Both the position numbers and the translations under genes were made by a program. A stretch of DNA of 38,629 nt from Corynebacterium sp. (GTDB lineage Bacteria > Actinomycetota > Actinomycetes > Mycobacteriales > Mycobacteriaceae), in assembly GCF_030535495.1 (NCBI RefSeq), contig NZ_JAUNRW010000014.1:1-38629 (forward strand), written 5' to 3'. The notes under the pieces were generated by a model. That model saw only the letters and a list, made by a program, of their open reading frames with translations, did not search any database and was not told where the DNA came from. Positions within the stretch are counted from its first letter, which is position 1. Each line of letters begins with the position of its first letter. Shown one piece after another: positions 15,328 through 23,512 of the stretch.

Positions 15328-16317
15328 ATGGCCCGCCCCACCCTCAAAGACGTCGCCGCGGCCGCCGGTGTGTCCGTCTCTACCGCCTCCCGCGCCCTGG
15401 CCGGCAACCCCGCCATCGCCAGCGCCACCACCGCGCGCGTCCGCGCCTGCGCCGCCGACCTCAACTACCAGCCCAACGCCCAGGCCCGCGCCCTGCGCAG
15501 CTCCCGCACCAACATCATCGGGCTCACCGTTCCCAGCCTGGCCAACCCGTTTTTCGCCACGATGGCCCACGTCATCCAGCAGGAAGCCTCCCGCCACGGG
15601 CTGTCGACGATCATCTCGTCGACCGCCGAGGACCCCGATCAACTCGCCACCTCCCTGGGCACCCTCGCCGCCCAGCAGGTCGACGGCATCCTCGCGGTCC
15701 CCTACAACGGATCCGCCGCCGCCTTCACCCGCCTGGGCATGCCCGTCGTCCTCGTCGACCGCGAACTTCCCGACGCCCACCTGCCCACCGTCGCCTCCGA
15801 CCCACGCCCGGGCATCGACGCCGCCGTCGCCCACCTCCTCGAGCGCGGACACCGCCACCTCGGCTACCTCTCCGGGCCCATGACCACCTCGACCGGCGTG
15901 GGCCGACTCGCCGCCTTCGAGGAGGCGTGCGGGAGGCATGGCGTCGATAAGCAGGAGATCTACCACGGCGGATACGACCGTTCCGACGGCTACGACGGCA
16001 CCCTCGACCTGCTCGACCGCGGGGTGGAGGCGATCATCGCGGGTGATTCCATGATGTCGGTCGGCGCGCTCGAGGCCTGCCACGCGCGGCGCATCGCCAT
16101 CGGCAGCGAGCTCGCGTTCATCGGCTTCGACGACAACCCGACCATGCGCCTGCAGGCCATCCCCATCACCGTCGTCGACCAGCACGTCGCCGACCTGGCG
16201 ACACGCGCCCTGCACCTGCTCATCGGACTGATGTCGGGGACCTCCCCGCCGACCCCACCGACGATCCCCACCACACTCATCATCCGCCCATCCAGTGATT
16301 TCACCCGAAGGAGGTGA
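15328..16317 (+). CDS. rbsR: LacI-family ribose operon repressor
   Basis: This 329-residue repressor has an N-terminal LacI helix-turn-helix (PTLKDVAAAAGVSVSTASRAL, residues 4-24), the hinge helix region NAQARALRSSRT (about 50-61), and a periplasmic-binding-protein-like effector domain from about residue 60. The ATG at 15328 follows GGAAGGAG and gives the canonical start MARPTLKDVA. It is the first gene of the ribose operon and sits directly behind a palindromic operator, so autorepression is expected. Only 5 bases separate its stop from the rbsA start, and the rbsA ribosome-binding site AAGGAGG lies in its last codons. A GCTTATCGACG repeat occurs at 15942-15952, encoding Val-Asp-Lys. Confidence 0.92.
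   Translation: MARPTLKDVAAAAGVSVSTASRALAGNPAIASATTARVRACAADLNYQPNAQARALRSSRTNIIGLTVPSLANPFFATMAHVIQQEASRHGLSTIISSTAEDPDQLATSLGTLAAQQVDGILAVPYNGSAAAFTRLGMPVVLVDRELPDAHLPTVASDPRPGIDAAVAHLLERGHRHLGYLSGPMTTSTGVGRLAAFEEACGRHGVDKQEIYHGGYDRSDGYDGTLDLLDRGVEAIIAGDSMMSVGALEACHARRIAIGSELAFIGFDDNPTMRLQAIPITVVDQHVADLATRALHLLIGLMSGTSPPTPPTIPTTLIIRPSSDFTRRR
15942..15952 (-). repeat. GCTTATCGACG motif, copy 3
   Basis: Inside rbsR; the gene strand reads Val-Asp-Lys (GTC-GAT-AAG). Confidence 0.8.
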
Positions 16318-16322
16318 CCCGT

Positions 16323-17855
16323 ATGACTGCTGCGCTGCTGACCCTGGAGAAGGTCTCCAAGTCCTTCGGCCCCGTCAACGTCATCGACGAGGTCAGCGTC
16401 TCCGTCCACCCGGGCCAGGTCACCGCCCTGCTCGGGGAGAACGGCGCGGGCAAGTCGACGCTGATCAAGATGATGTCGGGCGTGCACCAGCCCGACTCCG
16501 GCCGGATCATCGTCGACGGCCAGCCCACCACCCTGCCCACCACCAAGGCGGCCGAGGCCCTCGGCATCGCCACCATCCACCAGGAACTCAACCTGGTGCC
16601 CACCATGTCCGTCGCCGAGAACGTCATGCTCGGGCGCACCCCGGAGAAGTTCGGCCTGGTCAACTACCGCGAGCTGCGCCGCCGCGCCCAGGCCGCCCTC
16701 GACATCATCGGTGTCAACGTCGACCTGGACACCCCGGTCGGCGAGCTCGGCATCGCGCGCCAGCAGCTCGTGGAGATCGCCAAGGCCCTGTCCATGGAGG
16801 CGCGCATCCTCATCCTCGACGAGCCCACCGCCGCGCTCACCGGACACGAGATCGACCAGCTGTTCACCGTCGTCGACGACCTCAAGGCCAAGGGCGTGGG
16901 CATGGTGTTCATCTCCCACCACCTCGACGAGATCGCGCGGATCGCCGACACCGTCTCCGTCCTGCGCGACGGTGAGTTCGTCGCCGAGGTCCCCGCCGAC
17001 ACGCCCGAGGAGGAGCTGGTCCGCCTCATGGTCGGCCGCGACATCGACGACCAGTTCCCGCGCGTGGTCCCCGAGGTCGGGGACGTGCTTCTCGACGTCG
17101 ACTCCCTCACCGCCGCCGGCCGCTTCCAGGACGTCTCCTTCCAGGTCCGCGCCGGTGAGGTCGTCGGTGTCGCCGGCCTGGTCGGGGCCGGGCGCACCGA
17201 GGTCGTCCGCGCCATCGCGGGTGCCGACCCCATCGACTCGGGCACCGTCCGCATCGCGGGTAAGGACCTGCGCCACAACGACATCGCCGAGGCCATCCGC
17301 CGCGGCGTCGGCCACGTTCCCGAGGACCGTAAGGCCCAGGGACTGGTGCTCGGCGCCGACGTCGGGGAGAACCTCGGCCTCGCCACCCTGCGCTCCACCG
17401 CCAGGTTCGGCCTCGCCGACCGCCGCGGCCAGCGGCAGCGCGCCGCCGAGGTGGCCGAGAAGCTGCGCATCCGCATGGCAGGCCTCGACCAGGAGATCCG
17501 CAACCTCTCCGGCGGCAACCAGCAGAAGGCCGTGTTCGGCCGCTGGGTGCTGGCCGGCTCGAAGGTCCTGCTGCTCGACGAACCCACCCGCGGCGTCGAC
17601 GTCGGCGCCAAGGTGGAGATCTACAACATCATCAACGAGCTCACCGCCGCCGGGGGTGCCGTCCTCATGGTCTCCAGCGAGCTGCCCGAGGTCCTCGGCA
17701 TGTCGGACCGCGTGCTCGTCATGTCGGGCGGCCGCCTCGCCGGTGAGCTGCCCAACACCGCCTCCCAGGATGAGGTGATGGCGCTCGCGGTCTCGCAGGT
17801 CGACGACGCCCTGACCTCCGACACCCTCGACGAACTCGACAAGGAGAACCGATGA
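16323..17855 (+). CDS. rbsA: Ribose ABC transporter ATP-binding protein
   Basis: This 510-residue protein has the two tandem ATPase domains of sugar importers of the CUT2 class. The N-terminal domain is complete, with Walker A GENGAGKST (38-46) and Walker B ILILDEPTAALTG. The second domain has the degenerate Walker A GLVGAGRTE, normal for RbsA, with signature LSGGNQQK and VLLLDEPTRGVDVG. The ATG at 16323 is preferred over a GTG at 16314 because AAGGAGG precedes it by 8 bases. Its stop overlaps the rbsC start (ATGA). It energises ribose uptake together with RbsC and RbsB. Confidence 0.95.
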   Translation: MTAALLTLEKVSKSFGPVNVIDEVSVSVHPGQVTALLGENGAGKSTLIKMMSGVHQPDSGRIIVDGQPTTLPTTKAAEALGIATIHQELNLVPTMSVAENVMLGRTPEKFGLVNYRELRRRAQAALDIIGVNVDLDTPVGELGIARQQLVEIAKALSMEARILILDEPTAALTGHEIDQLFTVVDDLKAKGVGMVFISHHLDEIARIADTVSVLRDGEFVAEVPADTPEEELVRLMVGRDIDDQFPRVVPEVGDVLLDVDSLTAAGRFQDVSFQVRAGEVVGVAGLVGAGRTEVVRAIAGADPIDSGTVRIAGKDLRHNDIAEAIRRGVGHVPEDRKAQGLVLGADVGENLGLATLRSTARFGLADRRGQRQRAAEVAEKLRIRMAGLDQEIRNLSGGNQQKAVFGRWVLAGSKVLLLDEPTRGVDVGAKVEIYNIINELTAAGGAVLMVSSELPEVLGMSDRVLVMSGGRLAGELPNTASQDEVMALAVSQVDDALTSDTLDELDKENR

Positions 17856-18796
17856 CCACCGGACGTAAGGTGCTCAACTGGGTGATGAACAACGGTGCCC
17901 TGGTGGGGCTCGTTGTCCTGTGCATCGCCCTGTTCATCGCCACCCCGCACTTCCTCACCGTCAACAACTTCCTCAACATCGGCATCCAGGCCGCGACCGT
18001 GGCGATCCTGGCGTTCGGCATGACCTTCGTCATCGTCACCGCCGGCATCGACCTCTCGGTCGGTGCGGTCGCCGCCCTCGGCGCCATGGTCTCGGCCTGG
18101 TTCTGGGTGGACGCGGGCCTGCCCGGCTGGCTCACCCTCATCGCCGGCCTGGCCACGGGCCTGCTGGCCGGCGCGATCAGCGGTATCGCCACCGCCTACG
18201 GCAAGCTGCCGGCCTTCATCGCCACCCTGGCGATGATGTCCATCGCCCGCGGCGCCACCCTGGTCATCTCGCAGGGCTCTCCCATCGCCACCGCGCCCAC
18301 CGTCAACTGGCTGGGCAGCACCGTGGCGGGCATCCCGATCCCCATCGTCATGATGGTCATCGCCGGTTTCGTGTGCTGGTTCATCCTCTCCCGCACCGTG
18401 CTGGGCCGCTCGATGTACGCCATCGGCGGCAACGTGGAGGCCGCGCGTCTCTCCGGCCTGCCGGTGAAGAAGATCCTGGTCACCGTCTACGCGCTGTCGG
18501 GCCTGTTCGCCGGCCTCGCCGGTCTGGTCATGGCCGGTCGCCTGTCCTCGGCGCAGCCGCAGGCCGGTGTGGGCTACGAGCTCGACGCCATCGCGGCCGT
18601 CGTCATCGGCGGCGCCTCCCTGGCCGGCGGTACCGGTAAGGCCACGGGCACGCTCATCGGTGCCATCCTGCTGGCCGTCATCCGCAACGGTCTCAACCTC
18701 CTCAACGTCTCCTCCTTCTGGCAGCAGATCGTCATCGGCCTCGTCATCGCCCTGGCCGTCGGCTTCGATGTGCTGCGCAAGAAGACCACCACCTAA
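17852..18796 (+). CDS. rbsC: Ribose ABC transporter permease
   Basis: This 314-residue inner-membrane permease of the CUT2 sugar importer is hydrophobic throughout, with about eight to ten membrane spans. Family signatures include TVAILAFGMTFVIVTAGIDLSVG (about residues 50-72), YAIGGNVEAARLSGLP (about 189-204) and the loop GGASLAGGTGKATGTLIGA (about 250-268), which resembles RbsC of other bacteria. The ATG overlaps the rbsA stop by 4 bases with AAGGAG upstream. rbsB follows after 21 bases with its own ribosome-binding site, which may allow higher expression of the binding protein. Confidence 0.95.
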   Translation: MTTGRKVLNWVMNNGALVGLVVLCIALFIATPHFLTVNNFLNIGIQAATVAILAFGMTFVIVTAGIDLSVGAVAALGAMVSAWFWVDAGLPGWLTLIAGLATGLLAGAISGIATAYGKLPAFIATLAMMSIARGATLVISQGSPIATAPTVNWLGSTVAGIPIPIVMMVIAGFVCWFILSRTVLGRSMYAIGGNVEAARLSGLPVKKILVTVYALSGLFAGLAGLVMAGRLSSAQPQAGVGYELDAIAAVVIGGASLAGGTGKATGTLIGAILLAVIRNGLNLLNVSSFWQQIVIGLVIALAVGFDVLRKKTTT

Positions 18797-18817
18797 CAAT
18801 CCCCGAAAGGACATCCC

Positions 18818-19741
18818 ATGTCTGTCGCACGTAAGTCCCTCGCCATCGTCACCTCCGTCTCCCTCGCCTTCGGCCTGGTCGCCTGCAACCGCGACTCCGC
18901 CGGTGAAGGCTCCGTCACCCTGGCCCTGTCGACCCAGACCAACCCCTTCTTCGTGCAGCTGCGCGACGGCGCCCAGGCCAAGGCCGATGAACTGGGCATC
19001 AACCTCAACATCCAGGACGCCTCCGACGACGCCTCCACCCAGATCAACCAGCTCAACAACGCGGCCACCTCGGGCACGGATGTCGTCATCGTCAACCCGA
19101 CGGATTCCGACGCCGTCGTCCCCGCCGTCGAGGCCCTCAACAACGCCGACATCCCCGTCGTCGCCGTCGACCGTTCCTCCAACGGCGGCGAGGTCGCCTC
19201 CTTCATCGCCTCCGACAACGTCGCCGGTGGCAGGCAGGCGGCCGACGCCCTGGCCGCGGCCATCGGTGAGGAGGGCGAGGTCATCGTCCTGCAGGGCATC
19301 GCCGGTTCCTCCGCCTCCCGCGACCGCGGGCAGGGCTTCAACGAGGGCATCGCCGCGTACCCGAACATCAACGTCGTGGCCACGCAGACCGCCGGCTTCG
19401 ACCGCACCCGCGGCCTCGACGTCGCCTCCAACCTGCTGCAGGCCCACCCCAACGTCAAGGCGATCTTCGCCGAGAACGATGAGATGGCCCTCGGCGCCCT
19501 CGAGGCCCTCGGCGCCCGCGCGGGCGAGGACGTCATGGTCGTCGGCTTCGACGGCACCGACGACGGCCTCGCCGCGGTCAAGGACGGCCGCATGGTGGCC
19601 ACCATCGCCCAGCAGCCGGGTGAGCTCGGCGCCCAGGCCGTGGAGCAGGCGAAGAAGATCCTCGACGACCAGACCCCGGATTCCGAGGTCCCGGTCGAGG
19701 TCGTCACCGTCACCCGCGAGAATGTCGGTGACTTCGAGTGA
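18818..19741 (+). CDS. rbsB: Ribose-binding lipoprotein
   Basis: This 307-residue sugar-binding protein delivers ribose to RbsC. The signal peptide MSVARKSLAIVTSVSLAFG ends in a lipobox LVAC (Cys23), so it is membrane-anchored, as expected in a bacterium of this type. The mature part has the family pattern: LALSTQTNPFFVQLRDGAQ at the start, then INQLNNAATSGTDVVIVNPTDSDAV, VVAVDRSSNGGEVASFIASDN and IFAENDEMALGALEALGA. The ribosome-binding site GAAAGGA precedes the ATG. The ribokinase gene starts inside its stop codon (GTGA). Ribose is the likely ligand because of the operon; related pentoses or allose cannot be excluded. Confidence 0.93.
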   Translation: MSVARKSLAIVTSVSLAFGLVACNRDSAGEGSVTLALSTQTNPFFVQLRDGAQAKADELGINLNIQDASDDASTQINQLNNAATSGTDVVIVNPTDSDAVVPAVEALNNADIPVVAVDRSSNGGEVASFIASDNVAGGRQAADALAAAIGEEGEVIVLQGIAGSSASRDRGQGFNEGIAAYPNINVVATQTAGFDRTRGLDVASNLLQAHPNVKAIFAENDEMALGALEALGARAGEDVMVVGFDGTDDGLAAVKDGRMVATIAQQPGELGAQAVEQAKKILDDQTPDSEVPVEVVTVTRENVGDFE

Positions 19742-20643
19742 CCGAGCCTGTTGAGGTGGTCGTCGTCGGCTCGATCAACGCCGACCTGAGCGTGCGCGTT
19801 GCCCGCCACCCGCACCCCGGGGAGACCCTCCTCGGGTCGGGTGGGGTGGTCACAGCCGGTGGTAAGGGCGCCAACCAGGCGGTCGCCGCCGCACTCCAGG
19901 GTGCGCGGGTGGCGATGGTCGGCGCGGTCGGCGATGACCCCTACGCCGCCCCCGCCACCGCCCTGCTTCACGACGCCCACGTGGACCTCACCGCCGTCGC
20001 CACCGTCCCCGGCACCACCGGGCTGGCCGTCATCACCATCGACGAGGAGGGCGAGAACACCATCGTCGTCGTCCCCGGCGCGAACGCACTGGTCGACGCC
20101 GCCTTCGTCGAGGAACGCGCCCCGCTCATCAAGTCCGCGCAGATCACTCTCCTGCAGGGCGAGATCCCCGCGGAGGGCTTCGCCGCCGCCGTGGGCCTGA
20201 GCTCCGGGCGTGTCGTGGTGAATCTGGCTCCGGTGGTGGAGGTGGACGTCGATAAGCTCCTGCGCGCCGATCCCCTCCTGGCCAACGAGCACGAGGCCGG
20301 GCTCGTCCTCGACATGCTCGGGGCGGGTATCTCCTCGCAGGATCCGGAGGACCTCGTCTCCGCGCTTATCGACGCCGGCTTCCCCTCCGTCGTCCTCACC
20401 CTCGGCGCCCGCGGCGCGATGGTCGGCGAGGCAGGCGGTATCACCCCGATCCCGACGCCCCGGGTCACCCCCGTGGACACCGTCGGCGCGGGTGATGCCT
20501 TCGCCGGGGCCCTGGTCGCGCGCCTGGTGGCCGGGGATGACCTGGTCACCGCCGCCGAGCACGCCGCGCGGGTGGGGGCGTTCGCCACCACCCGGCACGG
20601 TGCGCAGAGCTCCTACCCGGGGCCGGGTGATGAGCTTGCGTAG
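19738..20643 (+). CDS. rbsK: Ribokinase (PfkB family)
   Basis: This 301-residue sugar kinase phosphorylates ribose to ribose 5-phosphate for entry into the pentose phosphate pathway. PfkB signature 1 is GGKGANQAVAAALQGA (41-56). Signature 2 is DTVGAGDAFAGALVARL, with catalytic Asp near residue 253. GSINADLSVRV at residues 11-21 is the typical ribokinase start, with the Asn-Asp pair that binds the sugar. The GTG start overlaps the rbsB stop by 4 bases. rbsD begins 14 bases before this gene ends. Two GCTTATCGACG repeats occur within it (20247-20257 and 20364-20374). Confidence 0.94.
   Translation: MTEPVEVVVVGSINADLSVRVARHPHPGETLLGSGGVVTAGGKGANQAVAAALQGARVAMVGAVGDDPYAAPATALLHDAHVDLTAVATVPGTTGLAVITIDEEGENTIVVVPGANALVDAAFVEERAPLIKSAQITLLQGEIPAEGFAAAVGLSSGRVVVNLAPVVEVDVDKLLRADPLLANEHEAGLVLDMLGAGISSQDPEDLVSALIDAGFPSVVLTLGARGAMVGEAGGITPIPTPRVTPVDTVGAGDAFAGALVARLVAGDDLVTAAEHAARVGAFATTRHGAQSSYPGPGDELA
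20247..20257 (-). repeat. GCTTATCGACG motif, copy 4
   Basis: Inside rbsK; read on the gene strand as Val-Asp-Lys. Confidence 0.8.
20364..20374 (+). repeat. GCTTATCGACG motif, copy 5
   Basis: Inside rbsK, 106 bases from copy 4 and in the opposite orientation; read as Leu-Ile-Asp. Confidence 0.8.
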
Positions 20644-21010
20644 GTCCGGCATCCTCCACTCCGACCTGGCGGCACGGATCAACCGGCTGGGGCACACCGA
20701 CACCGTCGTCATCGCCGACTGCGGGCTGCCCGTCCCGGACGGGGTCCCGGTCGTGGACCTGGCCCTGGTCTTCGGCATCCCCCGCTTCGCCGAGGTCCTG
20801 GAGGCCTATCTCGCGGAGGTCGTCGTCGAGGCTGTGACCCTCGCCGCGGAGACCCCGGCGGAGGTGCGTTCACTGCTGCCGCAGGTCGACGCCACCGAGG
20901 TCAGCCACGAGGAACTCAAGCAGTTGGTGGCAGATGCATCCTTTGTCATCCGCACCGGCGAGACGACGCCGTACGCGAACGTCATCCTGCACAGTGGGGT
21001 GCCGTTCTAG
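20630..21010 (+). CDS. rbsD: D-ribose pyranase
   Basis: This 126-residue protein interconverts the pyranose and furanose forms of ribose so that the kinase receives its substrate. The family pattern is clear: MSLRRSGILHSDLAARINRLGHTD with the catalytic histidine in GHTD (His22), then VIADCGLPVPDGV (about 27-39), and the C-terminal FVIRTGETTPYANVILHSGVPF. The ATG at 20630 is chosen; a GTG one codon upstream is possible. It overlaps the end of rbsK by 14 bases and completes the ribose operon. A convergent small gene ends 4 bases beyond its stop, leaving no room for a terminator. Confidence 0.94.
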   Translation: MSLRRSGILHSDLAARINRLGHTDTVVIADCGLPVPDGVPVVDLALVFGIPRFAEVLEAYLAEVVVEAVTLAAETPAEVRSLLPQVDATEVSHEELKQLVADASFVIRTGETTPYANVILHSGVPF

Positions 21011-21014
21011 AAGG

Positions 21015-21158
21015 CTATCCTCCGTACACCTGGGTGAGAATGCCCGGGTGGAGGATCCTCTCCTCGGAGGTCTCGAAGACCCCGAGTTCGGTGGCCAGTC
21101 GATCGAATTCGGTGACCTCTGTCGTCGACAGAGCCACATGCTCACGGTTACTCTGCAT
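21015..21158 (-). CDS. Small protein of 47 residues, unknown function
   Basis: This short reading frame begins MQSNREHVALSTTEVTEF and ends ILTQVYGG. It is acidic, soluble and lacks a membrane segment. GGAGG sits exactly 5 bases before the ATG, and TACAGT (minus strand, 21188-21193) is a possible -10 giving a leader of about 22 bases. It lies 41 bases after the BASS transporter gene on the same strand and ends 4 bases from the convergent rbsD stop. Codon use is actinobacterial (GTC, ACC, CTC, GAG frequent). I do not recognise a family. The strong ribosome-binding site makes it more likely real than chance. Confidence 0.6.
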   Translation of the reverse strand: MQSNREHVALSTTEVTEFDRLATELGVFETSEERILHPGILTQVYGG

Positions 21159-21199
21159 TCGCACCTCCGGTCGACGTGTTAGCCCATACTGTAGCCCGT

Positions 21200-22192
21200 C
21201 TAGGAGACGGTTACCTTGTCTTCAACAACCGCGGCGTCGTTTTGTTCCTCGGCCAGCGGGAACCGGCGGGCGATGGAGGCGTAGACGGCGCCGGTGATGT
21301 TGTGCAGGACCGCGGCGACGGCACCCGGCAGCGCCGCCTCGGGGCTGAAGAACTTCGCGGACATACCGGATGCCAGACCGGCGGACTGGGTGCCCACCTC
21401 GACGGCCATGGTGCGGTTGTTGGATTCGGGCAGGCGGAAGATCTTGCCGGTGAGGTAGCCGAGGATGTAGCCGAAGACGTTGTGCAGCAGGACGGCGACG
21501 AAGACGATCGCGCCCACGGCGGCGAGGCGCTCGGTGTTGTTGGCCACGGTCGGGAAGACGACACCGCCGATGCCGAGGATGGAGATCCACGGCAGCACCG
21601 GGGAGATGAGGCCGATCCACCTGTCCAGGAAGTAGCGCAGGACCAGACCGCCGATGACGGGCAGCAGGACGGTCTGGACGAGGGTCAGTGCCATGCCCGC
21701 GCCGTCGACGTCCGTGCGCTGGTTGGCCAGCGTCAGCATGAGCATGGGGGTGACGATCGGCGAGAGCAGCGTCGACACCGAGGTCATGGCCACCGACAGG
21801 GCGACATCACCCTTGGCCAGGAAGGTGATCACGTTGGAGGAGGTGCCACCGGGCACCGAGCCGAGCATGAGCAGGCCGACGGCCAGGGCCTCGTTGAGTC
21901 CGAGCATGCGGGCCACGGCGATGGCGGCCAGCGGCATGATGACGAACTGGGCGATGACGCCCAGCAGGATCGCCCAGGGGCGGCGGGCGATCTCCTGGAA
22001 GTCCGGGATCGTCAGGGTCAGGCCCATGCCGAACATGATGATCATGAGGAAGTACGTGATGTACTGCGACAGCGGCTGGAAGGGCGCCGGGAAGACGAAG
22101 GCGATCGCGGTGCCGACGAGAATGAACAGGGGGAAGGCGGTGACCGCAATCGCGGCGGAGCGGTCCTCGCGGGACCGGAACACGGCAGACAT
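21200..22192 (-). CDS. Bile acid:sodium symporter (BASS) family transporter
   Basis: This 330-residue membrane protein with nine to ten predicted spans belongs to the BASS/SBF family, which moves organic anions with sodium. The diagnostic crossover motif is GSVPGGTSSNVIT (111-123), with MFGMGLTL near residue 53 and EVGTQSAGLASGM in the C-terminal half, the second sodium-site region. Family members carry bile acids, pyruvate, pantothenate precursors or other organic acids, so the substrate is open. The ATG follows TGGAGGACTC, a good ribosome-binding site. A 5' leader of about 80 bases is predicted from TATAGT at 22282-22287 (minus strand). Confidence 0.88.
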   Translation of the reverse strand: MSAVFRSREDRSAAIAVTAFPLFILVGTAIAFVFPAPFQPLSQYITYFLMIIMFGMGLTLTIPDFQEIARRPWAILLGVIAQFVIMPLAAIAVARMLGLNEALAVGLLMLGSVPGGTSSNVITFLAKGDVALSVAMTSVSTLLSPIVTPMLMLTLANQRTDVDGAGMALTLVQTVLLPVIGGLVLRYFLDRWIGLISPVLPWISILGIGGVVFPTVANNTERLAAVGAIVFVAVLLHNVFGYILGYLTGKIFRLPESNNRTMAVEVGTQSAGLASGMSAKFFSPEAALPGAVAAVLHNITGAVYASIARRFPLAEEQNDAAVVEDKVTVS

Positions 22193-22281
22193 GAGTCCTC
22201 CAGTGGAGATGATGAGGTCTCCTGCCAGCAGCTCGTGACCGGTGCCAGAAGAAAATGTCGCGGCGGGTGTGCGCTCAGAAC

Positions 22282-22287
22282 ACTATA
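22282..22287 (-). promoter_or_regulatory. -10 element upstream of the BASS transporter gene
   Basis: TATAGT on the minus strand (within TTTTATAGTG) is a strong -10. Transcription would start near 22275, giving a leader of about 80 bases before the ATG at 22192. No -35 with good spacing is clear. I see no convincing riboswitch fold in the leader. Confidence 0.45.
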
Positions 22288-22293
22288 AAACTG

Positions 22294-23493
22294 TCAGGAA
22301 CGCACCATGTCCATGAGGTGGCCGAGAATGCGGGCGCCGTCCACGCGCAGCCCGTTGTGCTGATAGTCGGCCGTCTCCCACACCCGGATGTCGCGGAAGT
22401 GGGAGGCGGTGTCCAGGGAGAGTTCGCGGGGGACGAAGATGTCGTCGCGGTAGACGGCCGCCGCGCACACGGCCGAGGTCTCTCCCAGCGCAGCCAGGTC
22501 ATACTGCGGTTCCCAGTCGGTCATCGCCAACTTATCGGCCACCGCCTGGAAGGCATGCAGGGCCGGGTCCTCCGCGAACTGCCAGGGGTAGATGTGCTCG
22601 CCGGTGAGGAAACTGCCCTCCTCGGAGAACTCGGCGAATTCCTCGCGGACGCGATGGGCGGCCCACTCGGGCACGCCGGGGTAGATCGTCTCGTGGATGA
22701 CGGCGTAGAGCGGGGCCGATTCGAAGGAGAGCCGGCCGGACAGGTCCGCGAGGACGTCGCCGCGCAGGCGTTTTTCGCCGCGGAGGTGGTGGAAGGGGGC
22801 GTCGAGAAGCAGGGCGAGGTTCTCGAAACCCGCACCGCGTCCCAGTTCGATGCCGATGGTGCGGAAACGACGCGAACTCAGGCGCTCGCCGGTGGGCAGG
22901 CGCTCATCCGAGTTGTCCAGGTGGTGGCAGATCTCGCGGATGCGTTCCTCCGCGAAGGGCACGGCCTCGTGGAACTGCCGGTGCCGGGCGGCGAGCTTGG
23001 GGTAGGTGGCGCGGTAGATCTCCTCCGCGGGGCCGAGACCGGGCAGGCCCCCGGTGAGGTAGGCGTAGCGGATCGCGTCCGGGTGCGCCGAGAGGTAGGT
23101 GGTGATGCAGAAGCCGCCGAAGGACTGGCCGAGCACGTCCCAACGCTCGAATCCGAGGTGCTCGCGGAAGGCCTCGGCATCGGCGACGATGTGGCTGGCG
23201 CGCAGGTGGGAGAGGTGGGCGGCGTCGAGAAGCGCGGGGTCCGCGAAACGGTCGAGGCGGGTGGAGCGGCCGGTGCCGCGCTGATCGAGCAGGAAGACGC
23301 GGTGGTGCTCGAGGGCGAAGGGCAGCCAGCCGTCGAGGGGTATCTGGCCGGGAAAGCCCGGACCGCCCTGCAGGAAGAGCAGCGGTGGCAGCGAGTCGTC
23401 GCGGGAGAGCTCGCGGCAGAACACCTCGATGGTCTCCCCCGGCACCCAGGGACGGGTGAGTGTGTGGTCGCGGACAGTGATTCCGTCGTACAT
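22294..23493 (-). CDS. Alpha/beta hydrolase, proline iminopeptidase-like (S33)
   Basis: This 399-residue cytoplasmic hydrolase resembles prolyl aminopeptidases, which remove N-terminal proline from peptides. Motifs appear in the expected order: LQGGPGFPG (about 41-49, oxyanion region), LLDQRGTGRSTRL (68-80) and the nucleophile elbow GQSFGG (Ser124). A large cap follows, and the C-terminal histidine is probably in QHNGLRVDGARILGHLMDM. The ATG at 23491-23493 is taken as start because it lies 7 bases after TAAAGT, which fits a leaderless transcript. Longer in-frame extensions run into the divergent epimerase gene. The gene shares a 19-base intergenic region with that epimerase. Peptidase activity is the family default; an esterase role is possible. 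Confidence 0.87.
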   Translation of the reverse strand: MYDGITVRDHTLTRPWVPGETIEVFCRELSRDDSLPPLLFLQGGPGFPGQIPLDGWLPFALEHHRVFLLDQRGTGRSTRLDRFADPALLDAAHLSHLRASHIVADAEAFREHLGFERWDVLGQSFGGFCITTYLSAHPDAIRYAYLTGGLPGLGPAEEIYRATYPKLAARHRQFHEAVPFAEERIREICHHLDNSDERLPTGERLSSRRFRTIGIELGRGAGFENLALLLDAPFHHLRGEKRLRGDVLADLSGRLSFESAPLYAVIHETIYPGVPEWAAHRVREEFAEFSEEGSFLTGEHIYPWQFAEDPALHAFQAVADKLAMTDWEPQYDLAALGETSAVCAAAVYRDDIFVPRELSLDTASHFRDIRVWETADYQHNGLRVDGARILGHLMDMVRS

Positions 23494-23499
23494 TGCACC

Positions 23500-23506
23500 T
23501 ACTTTA
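23500..23506. promoter_or_regulatory. Shared bidirectional -10: TACTTTA, two leaderless starts
   Basis: The 19 bases between the two divergent ATGs contain TACTTTA. On the plus strand TACTTT (23500-23505) is 7 bases before the epimerase ATG (23513). On the minus strand TAAAGT (23501-23506) is 7 bases before the hydrolase ATG (23493). One symmetric sequence can serve as -10 for both genes. Neither side has a strong -35. Confidence 0.55.
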
Positions 23507-23512
23507 GAGGGT

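Noticed and set aside
17161..17220. Missing Walker A in the second half of RbsA as a defect
   Set aside because: The degenerate GLVGAGRTE motif is normal for RbsA-type proteins.
21196..21210. Hairpin CCGTCT-AGG-AGACGG at the end of the BASS gene as a terminator
   Set aside because: Six-base stem with no following T-run on either strand, and it overlaps the stop codon.
22530..22540. ACTTATCGGCC as a decayed copy of the 11-base motif
   Set aside because: Three mismatches; not distinguishable from chance.
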